From the NCBI RefSeq assembly GCF_000955955.1, contig NZ_JYJG01000159.1:1-45250 (forward strand): a stretch of DNA of 45,250 bases. The letters are read 5' to 3'. Under the pieces are notes generated by a model that made no database searches, was not told the origin of the DNA, and was given only the letters and a program-made list of their open reading frames with translations. This DNA is from Lentzea aerocolonigenes. GTDB taxonomy: Bacteria > Actinomycetota > Actinomycetes > Mycobacteriales > Pseudonocardiaceae. This document shows, in pieces, positions 24,716 to 32,505 of this stretch (its first letter is position 1; each line of letters opens with the position of its first letter). The position numbers were made by a program, and so were the translations under genes.

Positions 24716-27490
24716 TTGATCCACAAGTTCTCGGTTCGCTCCGCCGGCGTCGCGGAGCCCGACATCCGCGAACTCGGCCGCTCGTGGGAGCTCGACGACC
24801 TCGAGGTGTGGCGCGACTACTACGTCGAGTTCGAGACCGACCCGGCCCCGGCCGCGCTGGCCGACGTGGCCGCCGTGCTCGGCGACCAGCTCGACGTCGA
24901 GGTCACCGTGGACCAGCCGCTGGAGCAGGGCGCCGTGCAGGTCGCCTACAAGCGCGGCGTGGTCGACAACGAGAGCGACTCGATCATCACCGTGTGCGGG
25001 CTGCTCGGCGTCAAGGCGCGCGCGGGCAAGGTCGCGACCACGTACCGGTCGGAGTCGCCGAAGCTGCGTGACCTGGTCGTGTCGACGCGGTTCAACGCGA
25101 CGATCGAAGAGGTCCACGACGAGGAGCCGCAGTACGACACGCTCGTGCCGCAGGGCCACTACGAGCCCGCTGCCCAGCACGACCTGCGCGGACTCGACGA
25201 CGCGGCGCTCGCCGAGCTGGGTCTGGCCGGTGGCCGCAACCTCTCGCTCGCCCAGATGAAGCACGTCCAGCACGTCCAGGTGACGCTCGGTGACGAGTTC
25301 GTCACGGACGTCCTGCTGGAGGCGCTGGACGCCCGCTGGAGCGACCACTGCGCGCACACCACGTGGAAGTCGCTCGGCAGCCTGCTCGGCCGGCTCGTCC
25401 AGGCCGCGAAGGACGTCGACAACCCCAACGTGCTGAGCATGTTCCACGACAACGCGGGCGTCTGGGACTTCTACGACGGCCACGCCATCGCGATCAAGGC
25501 CGAGACGCACAACGGCCCGTCCGCGATCTCCGGCTACTTCGGCCAGCTGACCAAGCTGGGCGGCGTGTTGCGCGACATTCTGGGCACCGGCCTGAGCGCC
25601 GACCCGATCGGCAGCTTCGAGTACACGGCGGTCGGCGAGCCCGAGGCCCCCGCGCCGATCGCGGGCCGGCCGGACGCGCGCAGGCTCGCCGGCGAGACGA
25701 TCCGGGCGATCAAGGAGTACGGCAACACGTTCGGCGTGCCGATGATGTCGTCGCGCATGACGTTCCACCCCGCGTACCGCGCCAAGCCGTTCGCGCTCGG
25801 CGGCAGCATCGGCCTGCTGCCGGTGTCGGCGGCGCAGCGCGGCACCCCGCGTCCCGGTGACTTCGTCGTGCTGATCGGCGGCCTGACCGGCAACGAGGGC
25901 ATCCACGGCGCGTCCGCCAGCTCGGCCGGCGCCACGATGGACACGGCCGCGGTGCAGATCGGCGCGCCGCTGGAGCAGGTCAAGTTCCGCAAGGCGCTGA
26001 TCGAGCTGCGCGAAGAGGGCTGCATGAGCGCCCTGACCGACGTCGGCGGCGCGGGCCTGAACAGCGCTGTCGGCGAGATCGGCGAGGCGTGCGGGGTGTG
26101 GATCAACACCGCGCTGGTCCCGTTGAAGACCGCCGCGCTGCCGATGTGGCGGATCCTGCTGTCGGAGTCGCAGGAACGCATGCTGCTCGCGGTGCCGCCG
26201 GAGCACCAGGAGCGCGCGCGGAAGATCCTCGACAAGCACATGGTCCGTTCCACGGTCATCGGCCGGTTCGCGGACACGGGTCGCTACCACGTGTTCCACG
26301 CACCGGACCTGACCGAGGAGGCGCTGATCGCCTCCGCGCCGGACGCCGTGCCCGCGCACCAGGGCGAGACCGGCTTCGACGTGGCGTACGACCTGCTCGA
26401 CATCGAGGTCGAACGCGTCGAGGTCGGCCCGCCGCCGCGTCCGTCCGGTGTGCCTTCGTGGCCGTCGCTGGCGCCGGCCGAGCTGGCCGGGCTGCTGGAG
26501 CAGGTCGTGTCCGACGCGGAGATCGCGTCGCAGCACCACGCCGACTCGCAGTACGACTCCACGGTCCAGGGCAACACCTTCTACGGCCCGCACTACGGGA
26601 CCGTTCAGCAGGTCCGCACGGCCTACTGGGCGGGCACGCCGGTCGCGGGTTCGCCTGCAGCCGCCGTGCTGAACACCGCGTTCAACCCGTGGATGTTCGA
26701 CGCCGACCCGGTGGCCGCGACGCGCCAGATGTTCTGCTCGGCGATCGCGGGCCAGGTGCTCGCGGGCGTCGCGGTGCACGACATCTGCATGTGCGACAAC
26801 TTCTACACCCCGCACCTGTCGGAGAACTGGCGCGAGTGGCTGGTCGGCATGGTCGACGAGCTGGCCGTGCTGGTGCGCCACTTCGGCGTGCCGCTGATCT
26901 CCGGCAAGGACTCCTCGGCCGGTTCGGTGCACACCGACGAGGGCCTGGTCAGCGTGCCGCCCGCGGTGTTCCTGACCGCGCTCGGCAAGGTGCCGCACCA
27001 CGACCACCTGCTGCGCGAGCAGTGGACCGCTTCGGACAACGTGCTCGTCCGGATCGGCCTGTCCACGTCGTCGCCGGTCGGCACCGTCGCCGCGCGCAAA
27101 CTCGGCCTGGGTACCGGCGCACTGGACGACCTGGCACTGTCCGATGTGGACAGCTACCTGACCGCGCTGGCCGCGTCGAGGAACCTGTTCCGCAGCGGCG
27201 CCCGCATCGGTTCCGGCGGTGTGGCCGGAGTCCTCGCCCAGGGTGTGCTCGCGAGCGGCACCGGCGTGCGGCTGGAAACCGCGACCACCGAGTCGCTCTT
27301 CGCCGAGCACCGCGTCGGCGCGGTCGTCGAGGTGGCCCAGTCCGACGTCGCCGTCCTGCCCGCCGAGCTCAACCCGGTCGTGCTCGGCACCCTCGTTCCC
27401 GGCGCCGGCATCCAGCTCGACGGCACCGACCTGTTCACCCCGGCCGCGCGCGACGGCTGGCTCAACTCGTTCACGGCGAGGATCGCATGA
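24716..27490 (+). CDS. purL: FGAM synthase, PurS-PurL fusion without glutaminase domain
   Basis: A 924-residue phosphoribosylformylglycinamidine synthase. It turns FGAR, ATP and ammonia into FGAM in purine synthesis. Residues about 1-120 hold PurS-like sequence (VQVAYKRGVVDNESDSI). The catalytic part follows with WSDHCAHTTWKS, AIKAETHNGPSAISGYFG, GGAGLNSAVGEIGEA and a second half containing LISGKDSS. Standard actinomycete PurL is about 750 residues with a separate PurS; this one is a PurSL fusion that lacks the glutaminase domain of the roughly 1300-residue E. coli type. TTG 24716 has AGGAGG four bases upstream; TTG 24713 is too close. The ATGA overlap with purQ couples the two. It may be the only copy or an extra, specialised one. 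Confidence 0.9.
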   Translation: MIHKFSVRSAGVAEPDIRELGRSWELDDLEVWRDYYVEFETDPAPAALADVAAVLGDQLDVEVTVDQPLEQGAVQVAYKRGVVDNESDSIITVCGLLGVKARAGKVATTYRSESPKLRDLVVSTRFNATIEEVHDEEPQYDTLVPQGHYEPAAQHDLRGLDDAALAELGLAGGRNLSLAQMKHVQHVQVTLGDEFVTDVLLEALDARWSDHCAHTTWKSLGSLLGRLVQAAKDVDNPNVLSMFHDNAGVWDFYDGHAIAIKAETHNGPSAISGYFGQLTKLGGVLRDILGTGLSADPIGSFEYTAVGEPEAPAPIAGRPDARRLAGETIRAIKEYGNTFGVPMMSSRMTFHPAYRAKPFALGGSIGLLPVSAAQRGTPRPGDFVVLIGGLTGNEGIHGASASSAGATMDTAAVQIGAPLEQVKFRKALIELREEGCMSALTDVGGAGLNSAVGEIGEACGVWINTALVPLKTAALPMWRILLSESQERMLLAVPPEHQERARKILDKHMVRSTVIGRFADTGRYHVFHAPDLTEEALIASAPDAVPAHQGETGFDVAYDLLDIEVERVEVGPPPRPSGVPSWPSLAPAELAGLLEQVVSDAEIASQHHADSQYDSTVQGNTFYGPHYGTVQQVRTAYWAGTPVAGSPAAAVLNTAFNPWMFDADPVAATRQMFCSAIAGQVLAGVAVHDICMCDNFYTPHLSENWREWLVGMVDELAVLVRHFGVPLISGKDSSAGSVHTDEGLVSVPPAVFLTALGKVPHHDHLLREQWTASDNVLVRIGLSTSSPVGTVAARKLGLGTGALDDLALSDVDSYLTALAASRNLFRSGARIGSGGVAGVLAQGVLASGTGVRLETATTESLFAEHRVGAVVEVAQSDVAVLPAELNPVVLGTLVPGAGIQLDGTDLFTPAARDGWLNSFTARIA

Positions 27491-28155
27491 AGCCGACCGT
27501 CAACGTCCTGTACCTCCCCGGCACCAACTGCCAGGAGGAGACCGTCAAGGCGTTCGCCGCCGCGGGCGCGATCCCGCGGCTGCGTTTCGCGGCCGATCTG
27601 CTGTCCGGCGACGAGCGCCTCGACGACGCGGACATCCTCTGCATCCCCGGCGGCTTCTCGTTCGGCGACCACCTCGGCGCCGGTGCCGTGGCGGGTGCGT
27701 TGCTGCGCAGCCACCTCGCGGACCAGTTCGAGGCCTGCCGCACCCGCCCGCTGATCGGCATCTGCAACGGCTTCCAGATCGCCGTGCGCGGAGGCTGCTT
27801 CGGCAAGGTGGGCCTGAAGGTGAACAGCTCCGGCACCTTCCGCAACGACGAGCACGTTCGCCACGTCGTCGAGGAGGACAACGACAGCCCGTGGCTCACG
27901 GGCCTCGCCGGCCAGACCCTCGAGTTCCCGTGCGCACACGGCGAGGGCCGCTTCCACCCCGACGCCGAGGGTGCCGCGTACCGAGTCGCGCTGCGGTACG
28001 AGAAGGAGTCGAACCCGGACGGCTCGTTCGACAACATCGCGGGCATCACCAGCCTGGACGGCCTCTCGTTCGGCCTGATGGACCACCCGGAACGGGCCGT
28101 GGACCGCGAGGTGCGGCTCGCGTTCTTCGAGAACGGCGTGCGCGCCGCCCGTTGA
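27487..28155 (+). CDS. purQ: FGAM synthase glutaminase subunit PurQ
   Basis: A 222-residue class I glutamine amidotransferase. The nucleophile is Cys93 (GICNGFQI) and the base pair is His200 and Glu202 (LMDHPER). GGFSFGDHLGAGAVAG supplies the oxyanion loop. It makes ammonia from glutamine for the PurL partner. Length is normal for PurQ. Its ATG overlaps the purL stop by four bases and lies 222 codons before a long hairpin. The presence of a separate PurQ explains why the fused PurSL can lack a glutaminase domain. Confidence 0.93.
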   Translation: MKPTVNVLYLPGTNCQEETVKAFAAAGAIPRLRFAADLLSGDERLDDADILCIPGGFSFGDHLGAGAVAGALLRSHLADQFEACRTRPLIGICNGFQIAVRGGCFGKVGLKVNSSGTFRNDEHVRHVVEEDNDSPWLTGLAGQTLEFPCAHGEGRFHPDAEGAAYRVALRYEKESNPDGSFDNIAGITSLDGLSFGLMDHPERAVDREVRLAFFENGVRAAR

Positions 28156-28161
28156 TGCATT

Positions 28162-28198
28162 TCAGCTGGTGCTCGCGACCTCCGCGAGCACCAGCTGA
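28162..28198. terminator. 15-bp perfect hairpin between purQ and the CoaD-like gene
   Basis: Arms 28162-28176 (TCAGCTGGTGCTCGC) and 28184-28198 pair perfectly around a seven-base loop. It lies 6 bp after purQ and ends eight bases before the next ATG, in the place a ribosome site would take. There is no U-tract. It may end purQ transcription, or act as an attenuator or translation block for the CoaD-like gene. Confidence 0.65.
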
Positions 28199-28206
28199 TC
28201 GTTAGC

Positions 28207-28626
28207 ATGGCGACCGTGCGCGCCTTGTTCCCCGGCTCCTTCGACCCGGCCACCCAGGGCCACCTCGACGTGGCGCGCCGAGCCGCGGCCCTGTTCGACG
28301 AGCTCGTCGTGTGCGTCTTCACGAACCCTCAGAAGACCGGCCGCCTCGCGCTCCCCGAACGACTGGCGCTGCTGGCGGAGATGACCAGCGACCTGCCCAA
28401 CGTCACGGTGGACTCCAGCACCGGGCGACTGCTGGTCGACTACTGCCGCGCACACGGCATCGGTGTGATCGTGCGAGGCACGCGCACCAAGCGCGACCTG
28501 GAGCACGAACTGCCCATGGCGCAGATGAACCTGCGCCTCAGCGGCATCGAAACGCTCTTCTTCCCGGCCGATCCCGTGCACGGGCACATCTCCTCGACGG
28601 TCATCGCGGCGACGGCTCGGCGGTAG
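28207..28626 (+). CDS. CoaD-like nucleotidyltransferase, short C-terminus
   Basis: A 139-residue protein of the phosphopantetheine adenylyltransferase family. CoaD joins ATP to 4'-phosphopantetheine to give dephospho-CoA. Active-site features are kept: GSFDPATQGHLD with His19, Lys43, VRGTRTKRD with Arg93, ELPMAQMNLRL, and ISST near the end. It ends about 20 residues earlier than normal CoaD (about 160), losing the last helix. No Shine-Dalgarno sequence precedes ATG 28207; a hairpin occupies that site. It may be a second, diverged copy beside a housekeeping coaD elsewhere, or a transferase with another substrate. It ends 3 bp from the convergent ArsR-ArsN gene. Confidence 0.8.
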   Translation: MATVRALFPGSFDPATQGHLDVARRAAALFDELVVCVFTNPQKTGRLALPERLALLAEMTSDLPNVTVDSSTGRLLVDYCRAHGIGVIVRGTRTKRDLEHELPMAQMNLRLSGIETLFFPADPVHGHISSTVIAATARR

Positions 28627-28629
28627 TTC

Positions 28630-29460
28630 TCAGCCGGCAGCTCGCCGTTCCAGGAAGACGGTGTCGCGCCACACGCCGTGGTGCTGCGCGATGCGTTCGC
28701 GGACCCCGAGGGTGCGGAAACCCGCGGCGTGGTGCAGGGCGAGGCTGGCGCGGTTCTCGGGGAAGATCGAGGTCTGCAACGTCCACAGGCCGGCGTTGTC
28801 GGCGGCGGTGACGAGCTTGTGCAGCAAGGCTTTGCCGACGCCTCGGCCGCGGAAGCCGGCTCCGACGTAGACGGAGTGCTCGGCCACACCCGCGTAGCAG
28901 TCGCGGGTGGACACCGGTGTGGCCGCCGCCCAGCCCGCGATCTCGCCGTCGGTCTCGGCGATCCAGCGGTGGTCGCGCAGCCACTTGGCGTCGAGTGCTC
29001 TGCGTTGGGGGACTTCGGTTTCGAACGTGGCGTCGCCGGTGGCGATGCCCTCGGCGTAGATGTGGCGCACGGCGGTCCAGTCGTCGTCGCGCATCGCACG
29101 GACGGTGACGTCGAGCGGCAGGTTGTCCGGGCAGCACGGGCGCGGTGCGAGCACACCCATGACGACGTCGGCGGCGTGGGGGAGGCCGGTACAGCACGAC
29201 GGGTTCACGGTGACGTGGGTGGCCGTGCCTTCCTTGTGCGACTTCAGGAAGCCGACCTCGACGAGCTTGCGCACGTGGTGGGAGCAGGTGGACTGGCTGA
29301 TGCCGAGCAGTTCTGTCAGTTCGCCGACGGTCATCGCGCGGCCCGAGGTCGCGACGGCGTGCAGCAGCCGCACGCGGGTCGGTTCGGCGAGGCACGCGAA
29401 CCAGTCCGCGTAGGTTGCGGCGTCCTCGGTGGGCAGGAGCGCCGGAGAGACCACTGTCAT
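28630..29460 (-). CDS. ArsR repressor fused to ArsN1-type GNAT acetyltransferase
   Basis: A 276-residue two-domain protein. Residues about 15-105 are an ArsR winged helix (LAEPTRVRLLHAV; helix GISQSTCSHHVRKLVEVGFL) with Cys59 and the pairs Cys89-Cys90 and Cys109-Cys110 that could bind As(III). Residues about 118-276 are a GNAT domain of the phosphinothricin/arsinothricin acetyltransferase type (IYAEGIATGDATFET; acetyl-CoA loop RGRGVGKALL; ENRASLALHHAAGF). ArsN1 enzymes acetylate the antibiotic arsinothricin. ATG 29460 is chosen; a start at 29496 would put an operator inside the gene. It is divergent from arsO. A regulator that is also the resistance enzyme is inferred; I know of no direct test of such a fusion. 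Confidence 0.87.
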   Translation of the reverse strand: MTVVSPALLPTEDAATYADWFACLAEPTRVRLLHAVATSGRAMTVGELTELLGISQSTCSHHVRKLVEVGFLKSHKEGTATHVTVNPSCCTGLPHAADVVMGVLAPRPCCPDNLPLDVTVRAMRDDDWTAVRHIYAEGIATGDATFETEVPQRRALDAKWLRDHRWIAETDGEIAGWAAATPVSTRDCYAGVAEHSVYVGAGFRGRGVGKALLHKLVTAADNAGLWTLQTSIFPENRASLALHHAAGFRTLGVRERIAQHHGVWRDTVFLERRAAG

Positions 29461-29469
29461 GAGCGAAGT

Positions 29470-29511
29470 ATCGACGAGGATCGATGGTTGCGTCAATCGA
29501 CCCCGATCGAT
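29470..29511. promoter_or_regulatory. Two ArsR-like operators between arsR-arsN and arsO
   Basis: Copy 1 (29470-29485) is ATCGAC-GAGG-ATCGAT; copy 2 (29496-29511) is ATCGAC-CCCG-ATCGAT. Each is an inverted repeat with a four-base spacer, centred 26 bp apart. They fill the space between the divergent starts. The site at 32477-32492 shares the half-site ATCGAC. Confidence 0.72.
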
Positions 29512-29557
29512 AGAGTCCCGGTCCTGGTTCGAAAAGATTCGATGCAGGGAGTGTGCT

Positions 29558-30880
29558 GTGAGCGAGTTGCCAGTTGTCGTGGTCGGTGCGGGACCTGCGG
29601 GTTTGTCCGCGGCGGCGCATCTGGTCGAACGGGGCGAGCGGGTGCTCGTTCTGGAAGCGGGCGGCCGGGCCGGTGCGGCCGTGTCGCAGTGGAACCACGT
29701 CCGGTTGTTCTCGCGGTGGAGCGAGCTGGTCGACCCGGCCGCCGAGCGGTTGCTGGCCCAGGCGGGGTGGGTGCGCCCGGACGGCGGCCTGTATCCGACC
29801 GGTGCGGAGTGGGCCGATCTCTACCTGACGCCGCTGGCTGAGGTTCTCGGTGACGTGGTGCGCTTCGGGGCACGCGTGGCCGGGGTCGCGCGACGTGGCC
29901 GGGACCGGGTCGTCGACGCCGGCCGTGAGGACGAACCGCTGACGGTGCACGTGCGGACCGCTGCGGGCGAGGAGCGCATCGCGGCCCGTGCGGTGATCGA
30001 CGCTTCCGGCACGTGGGGTTCGCCCAACCCGCTCGGCGGAGACGGACTGCCCGCGGTGGGGGAGCAGGCGGCGGCGTCGCAGATCAGCTACCGCGTGCCG
30101 GACCTCGCGCTCGACCGTGCTCGCTACGCGGGCAAGCGGATCGCCGTCGCGGGCAGCGGACACTCCGCGCTCACCGCGCTGGTGGCGCTCGCGAGCCTCG
30201 CCGAACAGGCACCCGGAACGAAGATCGTGTGGTTGTTGCGGCGCGGTGCCGTCGGCAACGTCTTCGGCGGTGGCGAGGCTGACCAGTTGCCCGCTCGTGG
30301 TGCGTTGGGGCTGCGGGCCAAGGAGGCGGCCGAGGCCGGTCACGTCGAGATCGTCTCCGGATTCCGCACCGCCGCGGTCGAACAAGGTGACGACGGCAGG
30401 CTCGCGCTGGAGTCGTTCGACGGCTATCGCGTCGAGGGGATCGACGAGGTCGTGGTGCTGACCGGGTTCCGGCCGGACCTGTCGTGGCTGTCCGAGATCC
30501 GGCTCGACCTGGACCCCGTGCTGCAGGCGCCCGCAGAGCTCGCGCCGTTGATCGATCCGAACGTCCACTCGTGCGGCACCGTCTACCCGCACGGCGAAAA
30601 GGAGCTGCGGCACCCCGAGCCGGGTGTTTACCTGGTGGGCATGAAGAGCTACGGCCGCGCGCCGACGTTCCTCGCGCTCACCGGGTACGAACAGGTCAGG
30701 TCGGTCGTCGCGGCGATCGCGGGCGATCACGAGTCGGCCGCGCGGCTCGAGCTGGTGCTGCCGGAGACCGGTGTGTGCGGTGGCGCCGGTGTGTTCGACG
30801 CCACTGAACAGGCGAGCGGCTGCTGCGGCGCGCCCGAGCCCGTCGACGTGACGATCGGCCTCGCGCCCAGTGCACGCTGA
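29558..30880 (+). CDS. arsO: ArsO-like flavin-dependent oxidoreductase
   Basis: A 440-residue FAD/NAD(P) protein. The FAD loop is VVVVGAGPAGLSAAAHL, and the NAD(P) loop is IAVAGSGHSALTAL. The middle reads LTGFRPDLSWLSEIRLDL, and the C-terminus carries a cysteine-rich tail (ETGVCGGAG, then SGCCGAPE) that could bind arsenic or pass electrons. ArsO proteins of this type sit in Streptomyces ars operons (arsRBOCT of plasmid pHZ227) and are annotated as flavin monooxygenases; their reaction is not settled. GTG 29558 has an AGGGAG site. It overlaps the MFS gene by 11 bp and is divergent from the ArsR-ArsN fusion. Confidence 0.82.
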   Translation: MSELPVVVVGAGPAGLSAAAHLVERGERVLVLEAGGRAGAAVSQWNHVRLFSRWSELVDPAAERLLAQAGWVRPDGGLYPTGAEWADLYLTPLAEVLGDVVRFGARVAGVARRGRDRVVDAGREDEPLTVHVRTAAGEERIAARAVIDASGTWGSPNPLGGDGLPAVGEQAAASQISYRVPDLALDRARYAGKRIAVAGSGHSALTALVALASLAEQAPGTKIVWLLRRGAVGNVFGGGEADQLPARGALGLRAKEAAEAGHVEIVSGFRTAAVEQGDDGRLALESFDGYRVEGIDEVVVLTGFRPDLSWLSEIRLDLDPVLQAPAELAPLIDPNVHSCGTVYPHGEKELRHPEPGVYLVGMKSYGRAPTFLALTGYEQVRSVVAAIAGDHESAARLELVLPETGVCGGAGVFDATEQASGCCGAPEPVDVTIGLAPSAR

Positions 30881-32057
30881 CACGACGACGCGGCCCGGCC
30901 TTGAGGCCGGGCTGCGTCGGGTGCTGATCGTGTTGTGCACCACCGAGATCATCAGCTGGGGCGTGCTCTACTACGCCTTCCCGGTGCTGCTGCCGACCAT
31001 CAGCTCGCGCACCGGGTGGTCGCTCGCGGCGATCACGGCCGGGTTCTCCGCGAGCCAGATCGTCGCGGGCCTGGTGGGCATACCGGTGGGCAGGCTGCTC
31101 GACCGGCACGGCCCGCGCGCCATCATGACCACCGGCTCGGTCGTGGCCGTGCTCGCCCTCGTCGCATTGGCGAGCGCGCGTTCGCTGGCCTTGTTCACGG
31201 CGGCGTGGCTGCTCGCCGGGGTGGCGATGGCCGGGATCTTCTACGCACCCGCCTTCGCCGCGCTGACCCGCTGGTACGGGCCTCGCCGGGTGTCCGCGCT
31301 GACCGCGCTCACCCTGGTCGCCGGGCTGGCCAGCACGGTGTTCGCGCCGCTGACCGCCGTGCTGAACACCGCGCTGGACTGGCGCGGCACCTACCTCGTG
31401 CTCGCCGGATTGCTCGCCGTCACCACGATTCCGCTGCACCTGTGGGGCTTGCGGCTGCCGTGGCCCGCGATCGAGCACGAGACCGCCCACACCCCGTCGG
31501 CGGTGGCGCGCAGCAGGCCGTTCCTCGTGCTCGTGGTCGCGATGAGCCTGGCCGCGTTCAGCGTGTACGCGGTGGTGATCAACCTCGTCCCGCTGCTGAC
31601 CGGACGCGGCATGACGACGTCCGCCGCCGCGGTCGCGCTCGGTCTGGGCGGGGTCGGGCAGGTGCTCGGCCGGCTCGGTTACGCCAGGCTGGCCGCGCGA
31701 ACCTCGGTGCGCACCCGCACGTTGGTGGTGCTGCTGGTCAGCGCGGTCGTGACCGCACTGCTCGGCGTGGTGCCCGGCCCGGCTCTGCTGCTGATCACGG
31801 GCTCGGTGCTCGCCGGGGTCGCGCGCGGGATCTTCACCCTGGTGCAGGCGACCGCGATCACCGACCGCTGGGGTTCTGTCCACTACGGACAGCTCAACGG
31901 CTTGCTCACCGCCCCGGTCATGCTCACCGCGGCGGTCGCACCGTGGGCGGGCAGCGCGCTGGCGGCGTGGCTCGGCGGCTATCCGGCCGTGTTCGTGGTG
32001 CTGGGCGTGATCGGGGTGGTGGCGGCCGCGTTGTCGACCGCGAGCGTGCCGCGCTAG
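30870..32057 (+). CDS. MFS transporter in the arsenic island
   Basis: A 395-residue major facilitator with about 12 predicted membrane helices. The loop [16 protein letters not shown] after helix 2 is the MFS signature region. It starts at GTG 30870 inside the end of arsO, so the two are coupled. Oxalate/formate-like or MCT-like MFS proteins are found in actinomycete ars operons; some arsenic MFS proteins (ArsJ, ArsK) export organic or trivalent arsenic. Without a GAPDH gene next to it, ArsJ is unlikely. It may export the ArsO product or acetylated arsinothricin; this is inference. Its stop shares a CTAG with the stop of convergent arsC. Confidence 0.82.
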   Translation: MHADTTTRPGLEAGLRRVLIVLCTTEIISWGVLYYAFPVLLPTISSRTGWSLAAITAGFSASQIVAGLVGIPVGRLLDRHGPRAIMTTGSVVAVLALVALASARSLALFTAAWLLAGVAMAGIFYAPAFAALTRWYGPRRVSALTALTLVAGLASTVFAPLTAVLNTALDWRGTYLVLAGLLAVTTIPLHLWGLRLPWPAIEHETAHTPSAVARSRPFLVLVVAMSLAAFSVYAVVINLVPLLTGRGMTTSAAAVALGLGGVGQVLGRLGYARLAARTSVRTRTLVVLLVSAVVTALLGVVPGPALLLITGSVLAGVARGIFTLVQATAITDRWGSVHYGQLNGLLTAPVMLTAAVAPWAGSALAAWLGGYPAVFVVLGVIGVVAAALSTASVPR

Positions 32058-32455
32058 CCGAGCAGTTCGGCCACCAGGCCACGCACCCGGCGGTCGATCT
32101 CGTCGCGGATCGGCCGGACGGCGTCGATGCCCTGACCTGCGGGATCGTCGAGCTGCCAGTCCAGGTAGCGCTTGCCGGGGAACACCGGGCAGGTGTCGCC
32201 GCAGCCCATCGTGATCACGACATCGGACGCCTCGACGTCCTCGGTCGTGAGCTTCGAGGGCACCTCGGCGGTGATGTCCAGCCCCCACTCGGCCAGTGCG
32301 GCGGCAGCGGCCGGGTTGACCTTCTCGGCGGGAGCCGAGCCCGCCGAACGAACGGCGATGCGGCCCATGCCGTAGTGCTGCAACAGGGCGGCGGCCATCT
32401 GGGAGCGGCCCGCGTTGTGCACGCAGACGAACAGCACCTCGGGAGTCTTGAGCAC
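32054..32455 (-). CDS. arsC: Arsenate reductase, LMW-phosphatase fold
   Basis: A 133-residue ArsC of the low-molecular-weight phosphatase fold that reduces arsenate to arsenite. The P-loop CVHNAGR (Cys11-Arg17) and the segment MGCGDTCPVFPGKRYLDW with Cys85, Cys89 and Asp99 are clear. The sequence type matches the mycothiol/mycoredoxin- or thioredoxin-linked actinobacterial enzymes. The start is uncertain: GTG 32455 fits the family start, while GTG 32467 lies just one base after AGGAGG. Starts further upstream would enter the operator. It is divergent from arsR2, and its product feeds arsenite to Acr3. Confidence 0.9.
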   Translation of the reverse strand: MLKTPEVLFVCVHNAGRSQMAAALLQHYGMGRIAVRSAGSAPAEKVNPAAAAALAEWGLDITAEVPSKLTTEDVEASDVVITMGCGDTCPVFPGKRYLDWQLDDPAGQGIDAVRPIRDEIDRRVRGLVAELLG

Positions 32456-32476
32456 GGTGCAGATCACACCTCCTGT

Positions 32477-32492
32477 ATCGACTTTTGTCAAT
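32477..32492. promoter_or_regulatory. ArsR-like operator between arsC and arsR2
   Basis: ATCGAC-TTTT-GTCAAT is a near-perfect inverted repeat. It lies 13 bp before GTG 32506 of arsR2 and 21 bp before GTG 32455 of arsC, so it can control both. The ATCGAC half-site is the same as in the two copies at 29470-29511. Confidence 0.75.
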
Positions 32493-32505
32493 CCAAGGAG
32501 CTAGG

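Noticed and set aside
24647..27310. 887-residue minus-strand frame over purL
   Set aside because: Antisense to a fully conserved PurL; the translation is composition-biased without motifs.
29461..29496. N-terminal extension of the ArsR-ArsN protein to 29496
   Set aside because: It would place one operator copy inside the coding region; ATG 29460 leaves both operators in the promoter.
28601..30952. 783-residue minus-strand frame spanning arsO and the ArsR-ArsN gene
   Set aside because: Crosses the operators and both real genes in a non-coding frame.
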